Source: an uncultured Akkermansia sp.
Lineage (GTDB): Bacteria; Verrucomicrobiota; Verrucomicrobiia; Verrucomicrobiales; Akkermansiaceae
Direction of reading: 5' to 3'
Assembly: GCA_905200945.1 (NCBI GenBank)
Contig: CAJKMG010000002.1
Span: 1 to 64,000, forward strand
DNA length: 64,000 nt
How positions within the stretch are numbered: position 1 is the first letter of the stretch; each line of letters starts with the position of its first letter. A program made the translations under genes and the position numbers. The notes beneath the pieces were generated by a model. It was not told the DNA's origin, ran no database searches, and was given only the letters and a program-made list of their open reading frames with translations. Positions 1 through 9,371 of the stretch are shown piece by piece.

Positions 1-3000
1 CTTCCATCCACATGTGGAAGCGGGGGAGGTCGTCGTTGACGTAGGCCGGGTTGACTCCCATGAGCGTGGTCCGGTTCCTGATCCAGACCATCTGGTCGCG
101 CAGCGCGTCCCTTTGCGCCGTCCCCAGCGCGTTGACCGTGCTCCCAGCCGCGGCTGCCATGGCGCGGGAGGCTCCGGAGAGGTCGCCGTTGCTGATCATG
201 GTGCTGACGCCGTTCATGAATTGGGCCAGCTGGGAGTCGGAGTCCAGGTTTTTGCGGGCTTCCCAGAGCAGGCTGGCTCCGGCGGCGGAGTTCCACGTGT
301 CAGCCGCGGGGGAGAAGAGGTTTTCCTGCCGGAGGGTGGCATTGAGCAGGATGTCGTTTCCGTCGCGGCTCAAGGTGGCGTCCTGGTAGTAGACGGCGAA
401 GAGTCCGGATATCCGGGCGGCGAGGCTCTGCCCGTCTTCCAGGCCGCTGATGCTGTCGGTGGCGCTCATCAGGATGATGTCATGGAGGTCGCTTCCCGCG
501 TTCATGGCGGCATTTCCTTCCATGTTGGAGAGGAGGAAGCCGGCTCCGTCCTGCACGGTGATGGTGCCCGCCGTCAGCATGGGGGCGCCGAAGGGGGCGT
601 CCTGGTTGAAGTTGTAGATCAGTTCCGTCGTGGAGCCGTTCTGGAAGGTGACGCTTTCCGCGTTGAGCGTGGTGTTGGCGCTGCCCTGGGCGTCCCCGGT
701 GGCTTCAATACGCAGGGTGCCGTTGTTTCCGGCGGTGATGTTGTTGTAGTTCAGCGTGGGGGTGTCCGCGGCGCCTTTCAGGACAAGGGTGCCTCCGTCA
801 CGGACGGCGAGGTCGTAGTTCTCACTGCCGGTTTGCAGGTATTGGGTGGTTTTCCCGGAGATGTCCAGGGCGCCGCTGCCTTCCAGCGTGCCGGAGAAGG
901 TTCCGGCGGAGGTTGTCGCCGAGGAGATGGCGAGGCGGCCTCCGTTCATGGACAGGGTTCCGGCGCCGGAGAGGCTGCTGATGGCGGCGGTTTCCGTTCC
1001 GGAGAGGTTCAGCGTGCCGTCGGCGGTGATGGCGGGGCCGTCCAGCCGGGCTTCTCCGTCCAGGGCCAGTTCCGCTCCTTCCCGGATGCGGAGGGAGCCG
1101 GTTCCGGTGATGGCTCCGTTGTTGATGCTGCTTGTTCCGGTCAGGTCAAGAGTTCCCTGAATGGCCAGGGTTCCTCCGGCTTCCGTAGCGGTTATGGTTT
1201 CGATTTCGGCGTTGCCGCTGATGGTCAGGCCTCCTCCTTCCAGCGTGAGGGTGTCCAGGGAGTTTTCCGCGCCGTTGAGGATGATGTTTCCTTCGCGCAG
1301 GGCCAGGGTTTCCACGTTCATCGTTCCTCCGACCGTCAGCGTCCCGGTTCCTTCTTTGATGAAGGTGACGTTGCTGCCGCCCGTGATGCTGCCGCCCATG
1401 ACGGTGTCCTGGCCGGCCGGGTCGATGTCGTCTTCTCCCGTCGTCATTTGTTTGTTGTTGAGGATGACGACGGCTGTGCCGTCTCCGGTGTTGTTGACGA
1501 CCAGGCTGCTGCCCGTGGCTCCCATCAGGTTGTTGATTTTAGCTCCCTGTCCGTCGGCTTCGCCCGGCGCTCCGGCCAGGTTGACCGTCAGGGTCTGGCC
1601 GCCGCCGATGACGACGCCGGCATAGCCGGAGAGTGTCTGATAGGAGTTGACTTCATGGGCGTTTCCTCCTTCCGCCTGCACGCGGTAGAGGCCAGTGGCC
1701 GCTCCGCTGAGCACCAGGCTGCCTCCGTCCGTTCCGGTGACCCGGATGCCGTAGTTGGCCAGAAGGTCGGTCGTGAAGGCGATGTCTCCCAGGTCGCCGA
1801 CGGTCAGCGTTCCGCTGGTCAGGGTCAGGTAGCTGGATGAGTCGTCGGTTTTGTGGTCCAGCAGGAGGTTGACGACGGCGTCGTTGCTCAGGTCCAGCGT
1901 CAGCCCTTCTCCCTCTATGGTCAGGTTCGGGTCGCTTCCCGTTGCGCTGCCGTTGCTGATGACGGCGTTAGATGCCTGCGTGTCCCGGCCGATGTTTTCC
2001 GTTCCCAGGGCGATGGTCAGTCCGTCCAGGCCGCCTTCTCCTACGGTTACGGTTCCGCTGACTCCGGTCAGGCGGGAGCCGGAGGCGATATTCCACGTTC
2101 CTTTCATATGGCTGCCGTCGGCTCCGGAGAGGTTCAGGCTGCCTGCCGTGATGGAGATTCCTTCCGTGGTTCCGTCAAGGATGGTTTCCGCTCCTGCCGC
2201 GTCCGCTCCGAGTGTCAGGGTTCCCGCTCCCGTTTTGGTCAGGGACGGGCTGTCGGTCAGCGCCCAGATGGTGGCCGAGGCTCCTTCCTGCGCGATATTG
2301 ATTTCATCAAACCGGGTGAAGGTGACGTTTTGGAAGTCCCCGTTTCCAAAGGTTCCCTTGAGTTCCAGCGTCCTGTTTCCTTCTACCGCCGCTCCGGCGC
2401 TTCCGCCGACGGTGATGCCTCCGTCTTGTCCTTCCGCCCCGAAGACGCTTCCTCCCGTCAGGGAGACGAGGACGTCGCCTCCTACCGTGCCGCAGTTGCC
2501 CGCCCCGTAGATGTCGCCCAGGTAGGTGCCTTTTCCAAGGGTGACGGTGACGTTGCCGCCAATGCTGACGGGCAGGGATGCGGGATCTTCCGCCGTCCAC
2601 GTGCTTCCTCTCCAGGAGCCGCCCACGATTTTGCCCGTGAAGGTGGAGCCTCCGTCAATGGAGACGCCGGTGTTTCCGTTGGTGGTCAGCGTCGTGCCGT
2701 TGCCCCAGTTCCAGAAGGAGCCGCCCATGATGTCTCCCGTGAAGGTGATTCCTTCTTTTCCGGTGATGGAGACGCTTGAGCTGCCTTCCACTTTTTGTAC
2801 GGCTCCGTTGCTTTCGGATTTCGTGTTTGCGTAGCTGCCCCCATAGATGTTTTTGACGAAGTTGTTGTGTCCTTCCGTTTCGGAGAGGGCCGCGTCGCTT
2901 ATATTGATTGTTACCGAGGTGTCGCCCTGAATGGTCGTTCCTGAAACCTGGTTGGCCGTCCACGCGCTTCCGCCCGTGATGAAGTTCTGGCCTATGACGT

Positions 3001-4702
3001 TGCCGAAGTCTCCCAGGTTGACGGTCGCGCTGTTGCTGTACTGGATGTTGGTGACCAGGACGCTCGTGTTTCCTGTGATGGTGGTGACGGCATTGTGGGC
3101 GGAGGTGCTTCCCCCGATGATGGCTCCCGCCACGATGGCGTTATCTTTGACGGTAACGTTTGTGCTGCCCGTCAGGGTGGTGCTCGCTCCCTTGTTGTTC
3201 CCGCCGATGACGTGTTCCGCCGTGGCGTTTCCAGAGAGCTGCACATGGGTGTCTCCCGTCAGCGTGCTGGTCTGGAGGTTGCTCCCCCATTCGTTGGTTA
3301 CGCCGCCGGAGATGATGCCGAACGCTCCTCCGTTGACGTCCATCCAGATGTCCCCCTGGTAGTTGAGGTTGCCGGCCGGCAGCGTCGCTCCGCTGTTGTA
3401 TACTCCGTTCAGGTTGATTTTGGTCCCGCCGGTGTTGGTGATTTGATAGACTTTGTCCCCGCTGCCCGTCAGGGTGCCGTCCAGATATCCCAGGCTGACA
3501 TTGGCCGCGCTTTCAGTCCCAAGCGTCAGCGTAAAGGCGTTTTTGTCCGTTTCTTCCAATTCCCCTCCCGCTCCCGCAGATACCCACGTCACTCTGCTTA
3601 TCGCTCCTTCGTCAATCGTCAGCACGCTGCCTTCTATCCTGTATTGATCCTCCAACAGGCCAAGGACGCTGAAACCCTCGCCTAGCTCACCTCCCAAATC
3701 AACGGTATTGACTCCTTCGGCGCTGAATTCCTGCAACAAACGTCCAATATCTATCTTACCGGACGTCCACGTGGTATTTGAAGCAGTAATTCCATCATTT
3801 CCCGATGAAGACGTATAAGATAAAATAGCGCCATCGACAGTCACATTCTGCAATGTGCCGGTACCGCTCATATTCAACGTAATAGTTGAGCCGATCGTTT
3901 GTGAGTTAAAATCAAGCGTCCCCCCATCCAACGTAACAAGGCCGCTTCCCAAAGCGGAATTATTCATGCACCTTACGGTGGAACCGGAGGTGATGACCCA
4001 TTCAGCGGTCATGGATGCATTGGCAGCATTGTTTAAAACCAGCGTGCCGCCGAATCCTTCCCCGCCCACCGTAATGGTCCGTCCGGAAGAATTTAGTGAA
4101 CCGTAAACATTCAGCGTCTTGCCATTTGCCACAAGGACATTCCAGTCAGCATTCACATTAACCGCCCCCCACGCATTGGAGGAAGAACCCAGGGAAAAAT
4201 CTTCATGAACCGTAAATAATACCGGTTCTTCCGTGCCGGCTCTCCCCAGTATAAGAGTCCTCTGGGCATTATTATTAGGGACGAGGGAGAAACCCGTTGC
4301 CCCTTCCTCCACAATCAATCCCCCCATGGTAAATGGCGTAAAGGAGCAGGATGGGTTTTTATTGGCCGCCGATACGGTAACATCGCCCACTTCCGTTCCA
4401 GATGCGACAAAGCGCAATGTGTTGTATTCCGACAATCCCGTCTCATTGGCAAAAAGGTTCCAAATACTCCCCTCTTCGGAGACGGAACCCCAATTGGTAT
4501 TGATAGGACCGTATGTCCCATCCGGATTGGTCAGCGCGATGCCGCCGTTATGAAAATTATTGGATGAGCTCCCTACCCATGTATAGATATTGCCGGAATA
4601 TCTGTTGCCGTCCCACTCCGTTGCAGCGGACGCATGAAAACCGGATATGGCATAAAACGACAATAAGGCGGATAACAAATTGAGCGGTAGACGTAACTTC
4701 AT
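1..4702 (-). CDS. Giant autotransporter, N-terminal part (runs off left edge)
   Basis: The frame stays open from an ATG at 4702 to the window edge, about 1,567 codons, so the gene is partial. The first 27 or so residues form a signal peptide (MKLRLPLNLLSALLSFYA, then ASAA). The rest is a Gly/Thr/Ser/Asn-rich passenger of short beta-strand repeats, with segments such as GTLTVGGTMNVETLAL and GAGTLTLGADAAG, typical of autotransporter-associated beta-strand repeat proteins. Near the edge it reads RDQMVWIRNRTTLMGV and then DDLPRFHMWMEG, which looks like the entry to a C-terminal barrel domain. By family, the passenger should be exported through that barrel to the cell surface, probably for adhesion; the ligand is unknown. 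The first 350 or so codons (3660-4702) are visibly more AT-rich than the rest, which suggests a mosaic. The exact downstream end lies outside the window. Confidence 0.85.
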   Translation of the reverse strand, partial: MKLRLPLNLLSALLSFYAISGFHASAATEWDGNRYSGNIYTWVGSSSNNFHNGGIALTNPDGTYGPINTNWGSVSEEGSIWNLFANETGLSEYNTLRFVASGTEVGDVTVSAANKNPSCSFTPFTMGGLIVEEGATGFSLVPNNNAQRTLILGRAGTEEPVLFTVHEDFSLGSSSNAWGAVNVNADWNVLVANGKTLNVYGSLNSSGRTITVGGEGFGGTLVLNNAANASMTAEWVITSGSTVRCMNNSALGSGLVTLDGGTLDFNSQTIGSTITLNMSGTGTLQNVTVDGAILSYTSSSGNDGITASNTTWTSGKIDIGRLLQEFSAEGVNTVDLGGELGEGFSVLGLLEDQYRIEGSVLTIDEGAISRVTWVSAGAGGELEETDKNAFTLTLGTESAANVSLGYLDGTLTGSGDKVYQITNTGGTKINLNGVYNSGATLPAGNLNYQGDIWMDVNGGAFGIISGGVTNEWGSNLQTSTLTGDTHVQLSGNATAEHVIGGNNKGASTTLTGSTNVTVKDNAIVAGAIIGGSTSAHNAVTTITGNTSVLVTNIQYSNSATVNLGDFGNVIGQNFITGGSAWTANQVSGTTIQGDTSVTINISDAALSETEGHNNFVKNIYGGSYANTKSESNGAVQKVEGSSSVSITGKEGITFTGDIMGGSFWNWGNGTTLTTNGNTGVSIDGGSTFTGKIVGGSWRGSTWTAEDPASLPVSIGGNVTVTLGKGTYLGDIYGAGNCGTVGGDVLVSLTGGSVFGAEGQDGGITVGGSAGAAVEGNRTLELKGTFGNGDFQNVTFTRFDEINIAQEGASATIWALTDSPSLTKTGAGTLTLGADAAGAETILDGTTEGISITAGSLNLSGADGSHMKGTWNIASGSRLTGVSGTVTVGEGGLDGLTIALGTENIGRDTQASNAVISNGSATGSDPNLTIEGEGLTLDLSNDAVVNLLLDHKTDDSSSYLTLTSGTLTVGDLGDIAFTTDLLANYGIRVTGTDGGSLVLSGAATGLYRVQAEGGNAHEVNSYQTLSGYAGVVIGGGQTLTVNLAGAPGEADGQGAKINNLMGATGSSLVVNNTGDGTAVVILNNKQMTTGEDDIDPAGQDTVMGGSITGGSNVTFIKEGTGTLTVGGTMNVETLALREGNIILNGAENSLDTLTLEGGGLTISGNAEIETITATEAGGTLAIQGTLDLTGTSSINNGAITGTGSLRIREGAELALDGEARLDGPAITADGTLNLSGTETAAISSLSGAGTLSMNGGRLAISSATTSAGTFSGTLEGSGALDISGKTTQYLQTGSENYDLAVRDGGTLVLKGAADTPTLNYNNITAGNNGTLRIEATGDAQGSANTTLNAESVTFQNGSTTELIYNFNQDAPFGAPMLTAGTITVQDGAGFLLSNMEGNAAMNAGSDLHDIILMSATDSISGLEDGQSLAARISGLFAVYYQDATLSRDGNDILLNATLRQENLFSPAADTWNSAAGASLLWEARKNLDSDSQLAQFMNGVSTMISNGDLSGASRAMAAAAGSTVNALGTAQRDALRDQMVWIRNRTTLMGVNPAYVNDDLPRFHMWME

Positions 4703-4776
4703 AACTTTCAAATATGAGTAAATAATAAAGCTCTCCAACCGTCCTGATTGGCTGCTTGCAATATAGCTATTATCGA

Positions 4777-4789
4777 ATTAGCAATCCGC
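4777..4789. repeat. Left arm of 13-base inverted repeat
   Basis: ATTAGCAATCCGC here is the exact reverse complement of 4948-4960. The two arms enclose 158 bases upstream of the autotransporter gene. Such pairs can bound an invertible promoter or be paired regulator sites; the sequence alone does not decide. Confidence 0.6.
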
Positions 4790-4894
4790 CGTCAACATTC
4801 AACATTGATCCAATGTGCGTTGTATACCCGGAACCCATCTTTTTCTTAAGAACCAATTCATGATTTTTCAAAAAACATATTTCATATCTCTTTC

Positions 4895-4900
4895 ATTATA
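4895..4900 (-). promoter_or_regulatory. Candidate -10 box for the autotransporter
   Basis: The minus strand reads TATAAT here, inside the segment bounded by the inverted repeats and about 190 bases before the autotransporter start. No good -35 hexamer is seen at the usual spacing, so this is a weak promoter call based on the -10 alone. Confidence 0.3.
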
Positions 4901-4947
4901 AACATTAAAAATAACTGATTCTGGTCTATTTTCCGGATAACGATTCT

Positions 4948-4964
4948 GCGGATTGCTAATCCGC
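4948..4964. repeat. Right arm of inverted repeat, itself palindromic
   Basis: GCGGATTGCTAATCCGC. The first 13 bases are the reverse complement of 4777-4789. The whole 17-mer is also a self-complementary hairpin with 7-base arms around GCT. It could be a recombination core site or an operator. Confidence 0.6.
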
Positions 4965-5168
4965 AATGCAACATTTCACATGAAAACAAAAATGGACGCA
5001 AAAACTATTTTTATCCCCGCCCCATACCTGAATAAATGATGTAGCAAAACAGATCTTTGGTGAAGTTTACTTGCTATACATAAAATACTTACGGTTTTGA
5101 AAGGAATCCGCTGCAACCATAAGTAAAAAAGAATGGACTGTTTTCCTGCAGCAGGTTCAGAGCAAAAA

Positions 5169-5465
5169 TTAGAAGTCGTAGCGATAGCCGACGCTTCCGT
5201 TGATTGAGCCGGATCCGTCCCGGATGTCCGCGTTTCCGTTCACGAAGACGGTTCCTTTCGTTCCCACCGGCACGCTCAGTCCCGCTCCCAGCTGCAGCGC
5301 CGTCGTTCCCACTTTCGCCCCCCTCACTCTTTGCGAGAAGCCGGGGTTGCCCAGCAGCGATACATTTGTTTCTCCCCTCCGGTCTCCCAGGTCCTGCGCC
5401 GCGTTCACGCGGATTTCCACCAGCGCTTCCCTCCCGAAGAGGTCGCCGCCCGCGGGACCTGTCAA
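5169..5465 (-). pseudogene. Truncated autotransporter barrel C-terminus
   Basis: About 95 residues look like the last strands of an autotransporter beta-barrel: GREALVEIRVNAAQDLGDRR, then LGAGLSVPVGTKGTVFVNGN, ending GSVGYRYDF with the terminal aromatic residue used in barrel assembly. An in-frame stop lies immediately upstream (5466-5468), and there is no passenger or signal peptide, so it cannot be secreted or function alone. It sits on the same strand as the large autotransporter that begins 470 bases further on. It is probably the leftover 3' end of a deleted or recombined tandem paralogue. Confidence 0.65.
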
Positions 5466-5699
5466 TCAGCAAGTGAAATATCGGAACAACTGATTTTCGG
5501 AAACGCTTCCGCAGGAGAAAAATGCCAAATCCAGACAGCCCTGCAAAAAAACAACATTTTCCATAAAAACAAAACAAACCAGGAAAGATTCCTATACAGG
5601 TCTGACTGAAGGAAAAGCAACCTGGGGTGTATCTTTCCTCCTTGCTCCCGGCCCTGTAACTTGCTAGAATGCTCCAAGCAAGTTTTTTATCCTCTTCCC

Positions 5700-7862
5700 A
5701 TGGCCATTTTTGGTTCCTCCAATTTATCCGAATCAGGTGATCTGTTGATTTTCAACAAAGTATCTTATAAAACCCTGCTGATGTTCGAAAAAGAACTGGG
5801 CAGAGACCGCATGACCTACCTGGTGGAGGAAAGCCTTCCCCCGGATACAGCCACCGCCTCCCATCTGGAATCCACTAAAGCGGACGGCATCCTGTTCCAG
5901 GCCGGAGGCAGCGACCCTATCGCGCTGCGTTCCGCCATCATGGAACGCCTTAATGAAGGCAGAAGAGTAGTATTCCTGCCCGGTCCCGTCTCCCATGTGA
6001 AAGGTTCCATCAGCCAAATTCCGCCGCGGGTCATCAAGGCCCTGGAAGCCCTGCACATTTCCCCAGTGCCGGTCTATACTGGCTTTTACACGAACTCCGT
6101 GCTGGATGCGGAGGCCGATACGGATGCCCAGGCGGATATCCAGATACATATTCTCCCCAAACTGGCTCCTGGAGCCGAGATGGCGGCGCGCCTTACTTCC
6201 GCGTGGCTGGAATGCTCAGCCCAGGCATACGCCACGCTGCCCCAGCTCCACGGTTCCCTGTCCGCCCTCCTTTTCCGCAGTCTCAAACTTCATTCCGATT
6301 GCCGTGTCATCGACGGCATTGACGCCACGACGCTGACCTACGGCCAGTTGCTGGCCATCTCCGTAGCCTTTGCCAAGCGATTGAAAAAAATTACCGCGAA
6401 CCGCCGGGTCGGCATCATTCTTCCTCCGGGCAAGGGAGCGGCTATTGCCAATCTGGGTTGCCTGTTCGCCGGGAAAACGCCGGTAAATTTCAATTATTCC
6501 GCCTCGGAAGGAGCCTTTGCCAGCTCCGTAAAGCAGTCCGGCGTGGACTGGTTCATTACTGCGGATACCTTCATGCGAAAGCTCCAGAATTTCCCGTGGC
6601 CTCCCCAGCGGGATCTGATCCTCATGGAGCGGGAAATTCCCCTGCTTAAAGGTTCCGCCAAACGCTGGGGCCTCGCCATCAAATTCCTGACAGCGGGTTT
6701 CATGATCAGGAAGCTGGGGCTGGATGCGCCTACAGGGGCAGACGAAGCCGTTCTAATGTTCACTTCCGGCTCTTCCGGAGAACCCAAAGGCGTGCCGCTG
6801 ACCCATCACAATCTTCTTTCCAACATCTCTCAATGTTCCTCTCGCATTACGCTGGAACCGCAAAGCAGATTTCTGGGGAGCCTGCCTGTATTCCATTGCT
6901 TCGGCATCACTATCGGGCTTTGGTATCCGATGATCGGCGGATACGACATGGTCACTTACCCGTCCCCTCTTGAGGCCAAACGGCTGGGAGCCCTTATCAA
7001 GCAGTACGGGATTAGTCTGGTAGTCACTACACCCACTTTCCTGCGCGGTTTCATGAAACGTTGTGAACCGGACACCTTTAAAACCGTTCGCTATCTGATC
7101 GTTGGCGCGGAAAAATTGCCGGAAGACCTCTCCGTCGCTTTCCGGGAAAAGTTCGGCATCATTCCTTGTGAGGGCTACGGCCTGACGGAAGCATCTCCCG
7201 TCTGTTCCGTCAACTTCATTGATCCGGCACCTTCCAATGCCGCCGGAGACTTCATTCCCGGCATGAAGAAGAGTTCCGTAGGAGCCCTTCTTCCCGGGCT
7301 CGCCATACGCATCACCAGCCCTCACACGGGACGCGTGGTTCCCATCACTACCTCCGGCATGATCTGGCTGAAAGGGCCGAATATCTTTCCCGGCTATCTG
7401 GGCGGTCCGGAAATAGACCGCGACATTTTCGTGGACGGCTGGCTAAAAACCGGGGACATAGGTTCCGCAGACGAATTCGGGTTTTTGAAGATTGAAGGAC
7501 GCATTTCCCGCTTCTCTAAAATAGGCGGAGAAATGGTGCCTCATGAAGCCCTGGAAGCCGCTATCATGAACATTTGGAATCTGGATCCGGCTGACGAAGA
7601 ACGACGGATAGCCGTTGTCACCATCCCGGATCCCGTAAAAGGGGAGGCCGTAGCCCTGCTCACTACTCTGGTGACGGATTACGTACACCAGGCGCGGACC
7701 CTCATCAGGCATGGCCTGATTGACCAGGGGCTGCCGGCTCTCTGGTGCCCCAAGGAAATTATTCCCGTAGAGCGCATCCCGGTGCTCCCATCCGGCAAGC
7801 TGGATATCAAGCAATGCAGGATGTTGGCGTATGAAGCGCTGAACATTCCCTTTGAACCATAA
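5700..7862 (+). CDS. Acyl-CoA/acyl-ACP synthetase with degenerate acyltransferase domain (Aas-like)
   Basis: 720 residues from the ATG at 5700; an in-frame upstream ATG at 5661 would add 13 residues that look unlike a conserved start. Residues from about 240 on are an AMP-forming acyl-activating enzyme: phosphate loop TSGSSGEPKG near 355, YGLTEASPV near 494, TGDIG near 584 and a C-terminal LPSGKLDIK carrying the catalytic lysine. By family it would adenylate a fatty acid and pass it to CoA or ACP. The first 200 or so residues resemble the PlsC-type acyltransferase domain of Aas: LLIFNKVSYKT matches the usual N-H-V-S-Y-x-D block, but the His and Asp of the HX4D motif are missing, so acyl transfer there is unlikely. 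The next gene, xseA, starts 4 bases after the stop. Confidence 0.8.
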   Translation: MAIFGSSNLSESGDLLIFNKVSYKTLLMFEKELGRDRMTYLVEESLPPDTATASHLESTKADGILFQAGGSDPIALRSAIMERLNEGRRVVFLPGPVSHVKGSISQIPPRVIKALEALHISPVPVYTGFYTNSVLDAEADTDAQADIQIHILPKLAPGAEMAARLTSAWLECSAQAYATLPQLHGSLSALLFRSLKLHSDCRVIDGIDATTLTYGQLLAISVAFAKRLKKITANRRVGIILPPGKGAAIANLGCLFAGKTPVNFNYSASEGAFASSVKQSGVDWFITADTFMRKLQNFPWPPQRDLILMEREIPLLKGSAKRWGLAIKFLTAGFMIRKLGLDAPTGADEAVLMFTSGSSGEPKGVPLTHHNLLSNISQCSSRITLEPQSRFLGSLPVFHCFGITIGLWYPMIGGYDMVTYPSPLEAKRLGALIKQYGISLVVTTPTFLRGFMKRCEPDTFKTVRYLIVGAEKLPEDLSVAFREKFGIIPCEGYGLTEASPVCSVNFIDPAPSNAAGDFIPGMKKSSVGALLPGLAIRITSPHTGRVVPITTSGMIWLKGPNIFPGYLGGPEIDRDIFVDGWLKTGDIGSADEFGFLKIEGRISRFSKIGGEMVPHEALEAAIMNIWNLDPADEERRIAVVTIPDPVKGEAVALLTTLVTDYVHQARTLIRHGLIDQGLPALWCPKEIIPVERIPVLPSGKLDIKQCRMLAYEALNIPFEP

Positions 7863-7865
7863 TTT

Positions 7866-9230
7866 ATGGAATTCCCGGAGGAAACGCCCGCCGCTCCCAA
7901 ACTCATCACGGTCAAACAGCTCGTTTACCGCCTGAGGGATACTGTCAGCATCTCCGTGGGCACCCAGTGGGTGGTGGGAGAACTGAGCAACGTCAAGCAT
8001 CACACCAGCGGCCACGTTTATTTCACCCTGAAGGAGCAGGGAGCGGAAATTTTCTGCGCCTTTTTCAAGGCTGCGGCCTCCAAATGTCCCATACGGCTCC
8101 AGGAAGGGATGAAAGTCCATGTCCTGGGCAGCGCCACCGTGTACCCGGACCGGGGACAACTCCAGCTGGTCATCAGGCAGGTAAAAGCCGCGGGACAGGG
8201 AGATTTGCAGACCCGCTTCCTGGAGTTGAAAGCAAAACTCCAGCGCGAGGGGTTGTTTGATGCGGAACACAAAAAGAAGATCCCCACGTTCCCCCGCGCC
8301 ATAGGCATCGTAACCTCCCCCACCGGGGCCGTCATTCAGGACATACGACACGTATTGGAACGCCGCGCCCCATGGGTGAAGGCTTATCTGTTGCCTGTGC
8401 GCGTGCAGGGGACAGGAGCGGAGCATGAAATAGCGGCTGCCGTGCGCGCCTGGTCCGGAGCTCCCTTCAACGGTCTTCCCCCCGTAGACGTGCTCATTGT
8501 AGGCCGCGGCGGCGGCTCCATCGAGGATTTGTGGAATTTCAATGAAGAAACGGTGGCGCGCGCCATTTATGAATGCACCGTTCCCGTGATTTCCGCAGTA
8601 GGTCATGACACAGACTTCACCATTGCGGATTTTGTAGCGGATCTGCGTGCGCCCACCCCTACCGCTGCCGCGGAGCTGGCCACACCGGACGGACCTGAAT
8701 GGCTCCGCAAACTGTCCAGAATGGAACAGACTCTTCATGCATCCGCACGGCATTCCCTCTTGCGTTCCAAACTGAAACTGGATGTTTACCTGCGGGGGAA
8801 GCTGTTGGATGCGTATTCCCTGCTCTCCCCTTATTCCCAGCGCCTGGACGATATGCAAGAAACCCTGCAGCATGCCGCAGCTACTCGCATATTCCAAAAT
8901 TCACTGAATATAAATAAATTGGAACACGATTTGCAAATGCGCCACCCTGCCCACAGGAACCGGGAGCGCACACAGCTTCTTGCTTCCCTTCAAGCTGGCT
9001 TATCCCATGCAGTCGCCGCCCGCATGATGGATTTATCTTCACAACTTACTCTTATTCAAGTACGTCTTGAAGCTCATAGCCCGGAACAGACCCTTCGCCG
9101 CGGATATGCCCTGGTGGAAAACCAAGATAAGCAGCTTATCCGGCAAACAAACCAGGTGCAAGCAGGAGAAAAATTGAAAATCCGTGTTTCCGACGGTTGT
9201 TTTTATGTCAGGGATGACACACCACAATAA
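7866..9230 (+). CDS. xseA: Exodeoxyribonuclease VII large subunit
   Basis: 454 residues, the usual XseA length. The N-terminal 110 or so residues form an OB-fold DNA-binding region (SNVKHHTSGHVYFTLKEQGA). The catalytic domain follows with GIVTSPTGAVIQDI near 148, GRGGGSIEDLWNFNEE near 212 and SAVGHDTDFTIADFVADLRA near 247, then a coiled-coil stretch. The enzyme degrades single-stranded DNA from both ends in a complex with XseB. No xseB reading frame follows it here, so the small subunit must be elsewhere if present. It starts 4 bases after the acyl-activating enzyme gene, so the two are probably co-transcribed. Confidence 0.95.
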   Translation: MEFPEETPAAPKLITVKQLVYRLRDTVSISVGTQWVVGELSNVKHHTSGHVYFTLKEQGAEIFCAFFKAAASKCPIRLQEGMKVHVLGSATVYPDRGQLQLVIRQVKAAGQGDLQTRFLELKAKLQREGLFDAEHKKKIPTFPRAIGIVTSPTGAVIQDIRHVLERRAPWVKAYLLPVRVQGTGAEHEIAAAVRAWSGAPFNGLPPVDVLIVGRGGGSIEDLWNFNEETVARAIYECTVPVISAVGHDTDFTIADFVADLRAPTPTAAAELATPDGPEWLRKLSRMEQTLHASARHSLLRSKLKLDVYLRGKLLDAYSLLSPYSQRLDDMQETLQHAAATRIFQNSLNINKLEHDLQMRHPAHRNRERTQLLASLQAGLSHAVAARMMDLSSQLTLIQVRLEAHSPEQTLRRGYALVENQDKQLIRQTNQVQAGEKLKIRVSDGCFYVRDDTPQ

Positions 9231-9371
9231 CCTGTCCACAAACATCTAGTAGTGCATTTTTTGCACTCAATCTAACAAATTGTGTTTTTTCTGGATTTTA
9301 CAGGAAATGGAACCTATCCTAATAAAAGCTTATCACTGCTTCTATCACCCGGTCCCATAACTTCTGTTCAT

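Larger units (their letters stand above)
4703..5168. other. AT-rich leader region of the autotransporter gene
   Basis: This 466-base gap holds no convincing gene. It is AT-rich and lies between the autotransporter start and a truncated barrel fragment. It contains a 13-base inverted repeat pair (4777-4789 and 4948-4960) and a TATAAT-like box reading leftward at 4895-4900, both listed separately. Confidence 0.6.

Noticed and set aside
14..1840. 608-codon plus-strand open frame
   Set aside because: It is the exact antisense of the autotransporter codons; GC-rich repeat coding keeps the opposite strand free of stops. Composition is Gly/Val/Arg/Asp-rich without any motif.
9231..9371. Search for xseB after xseA
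   Set aside because: No frame of the right length or with small-subunit features is present.
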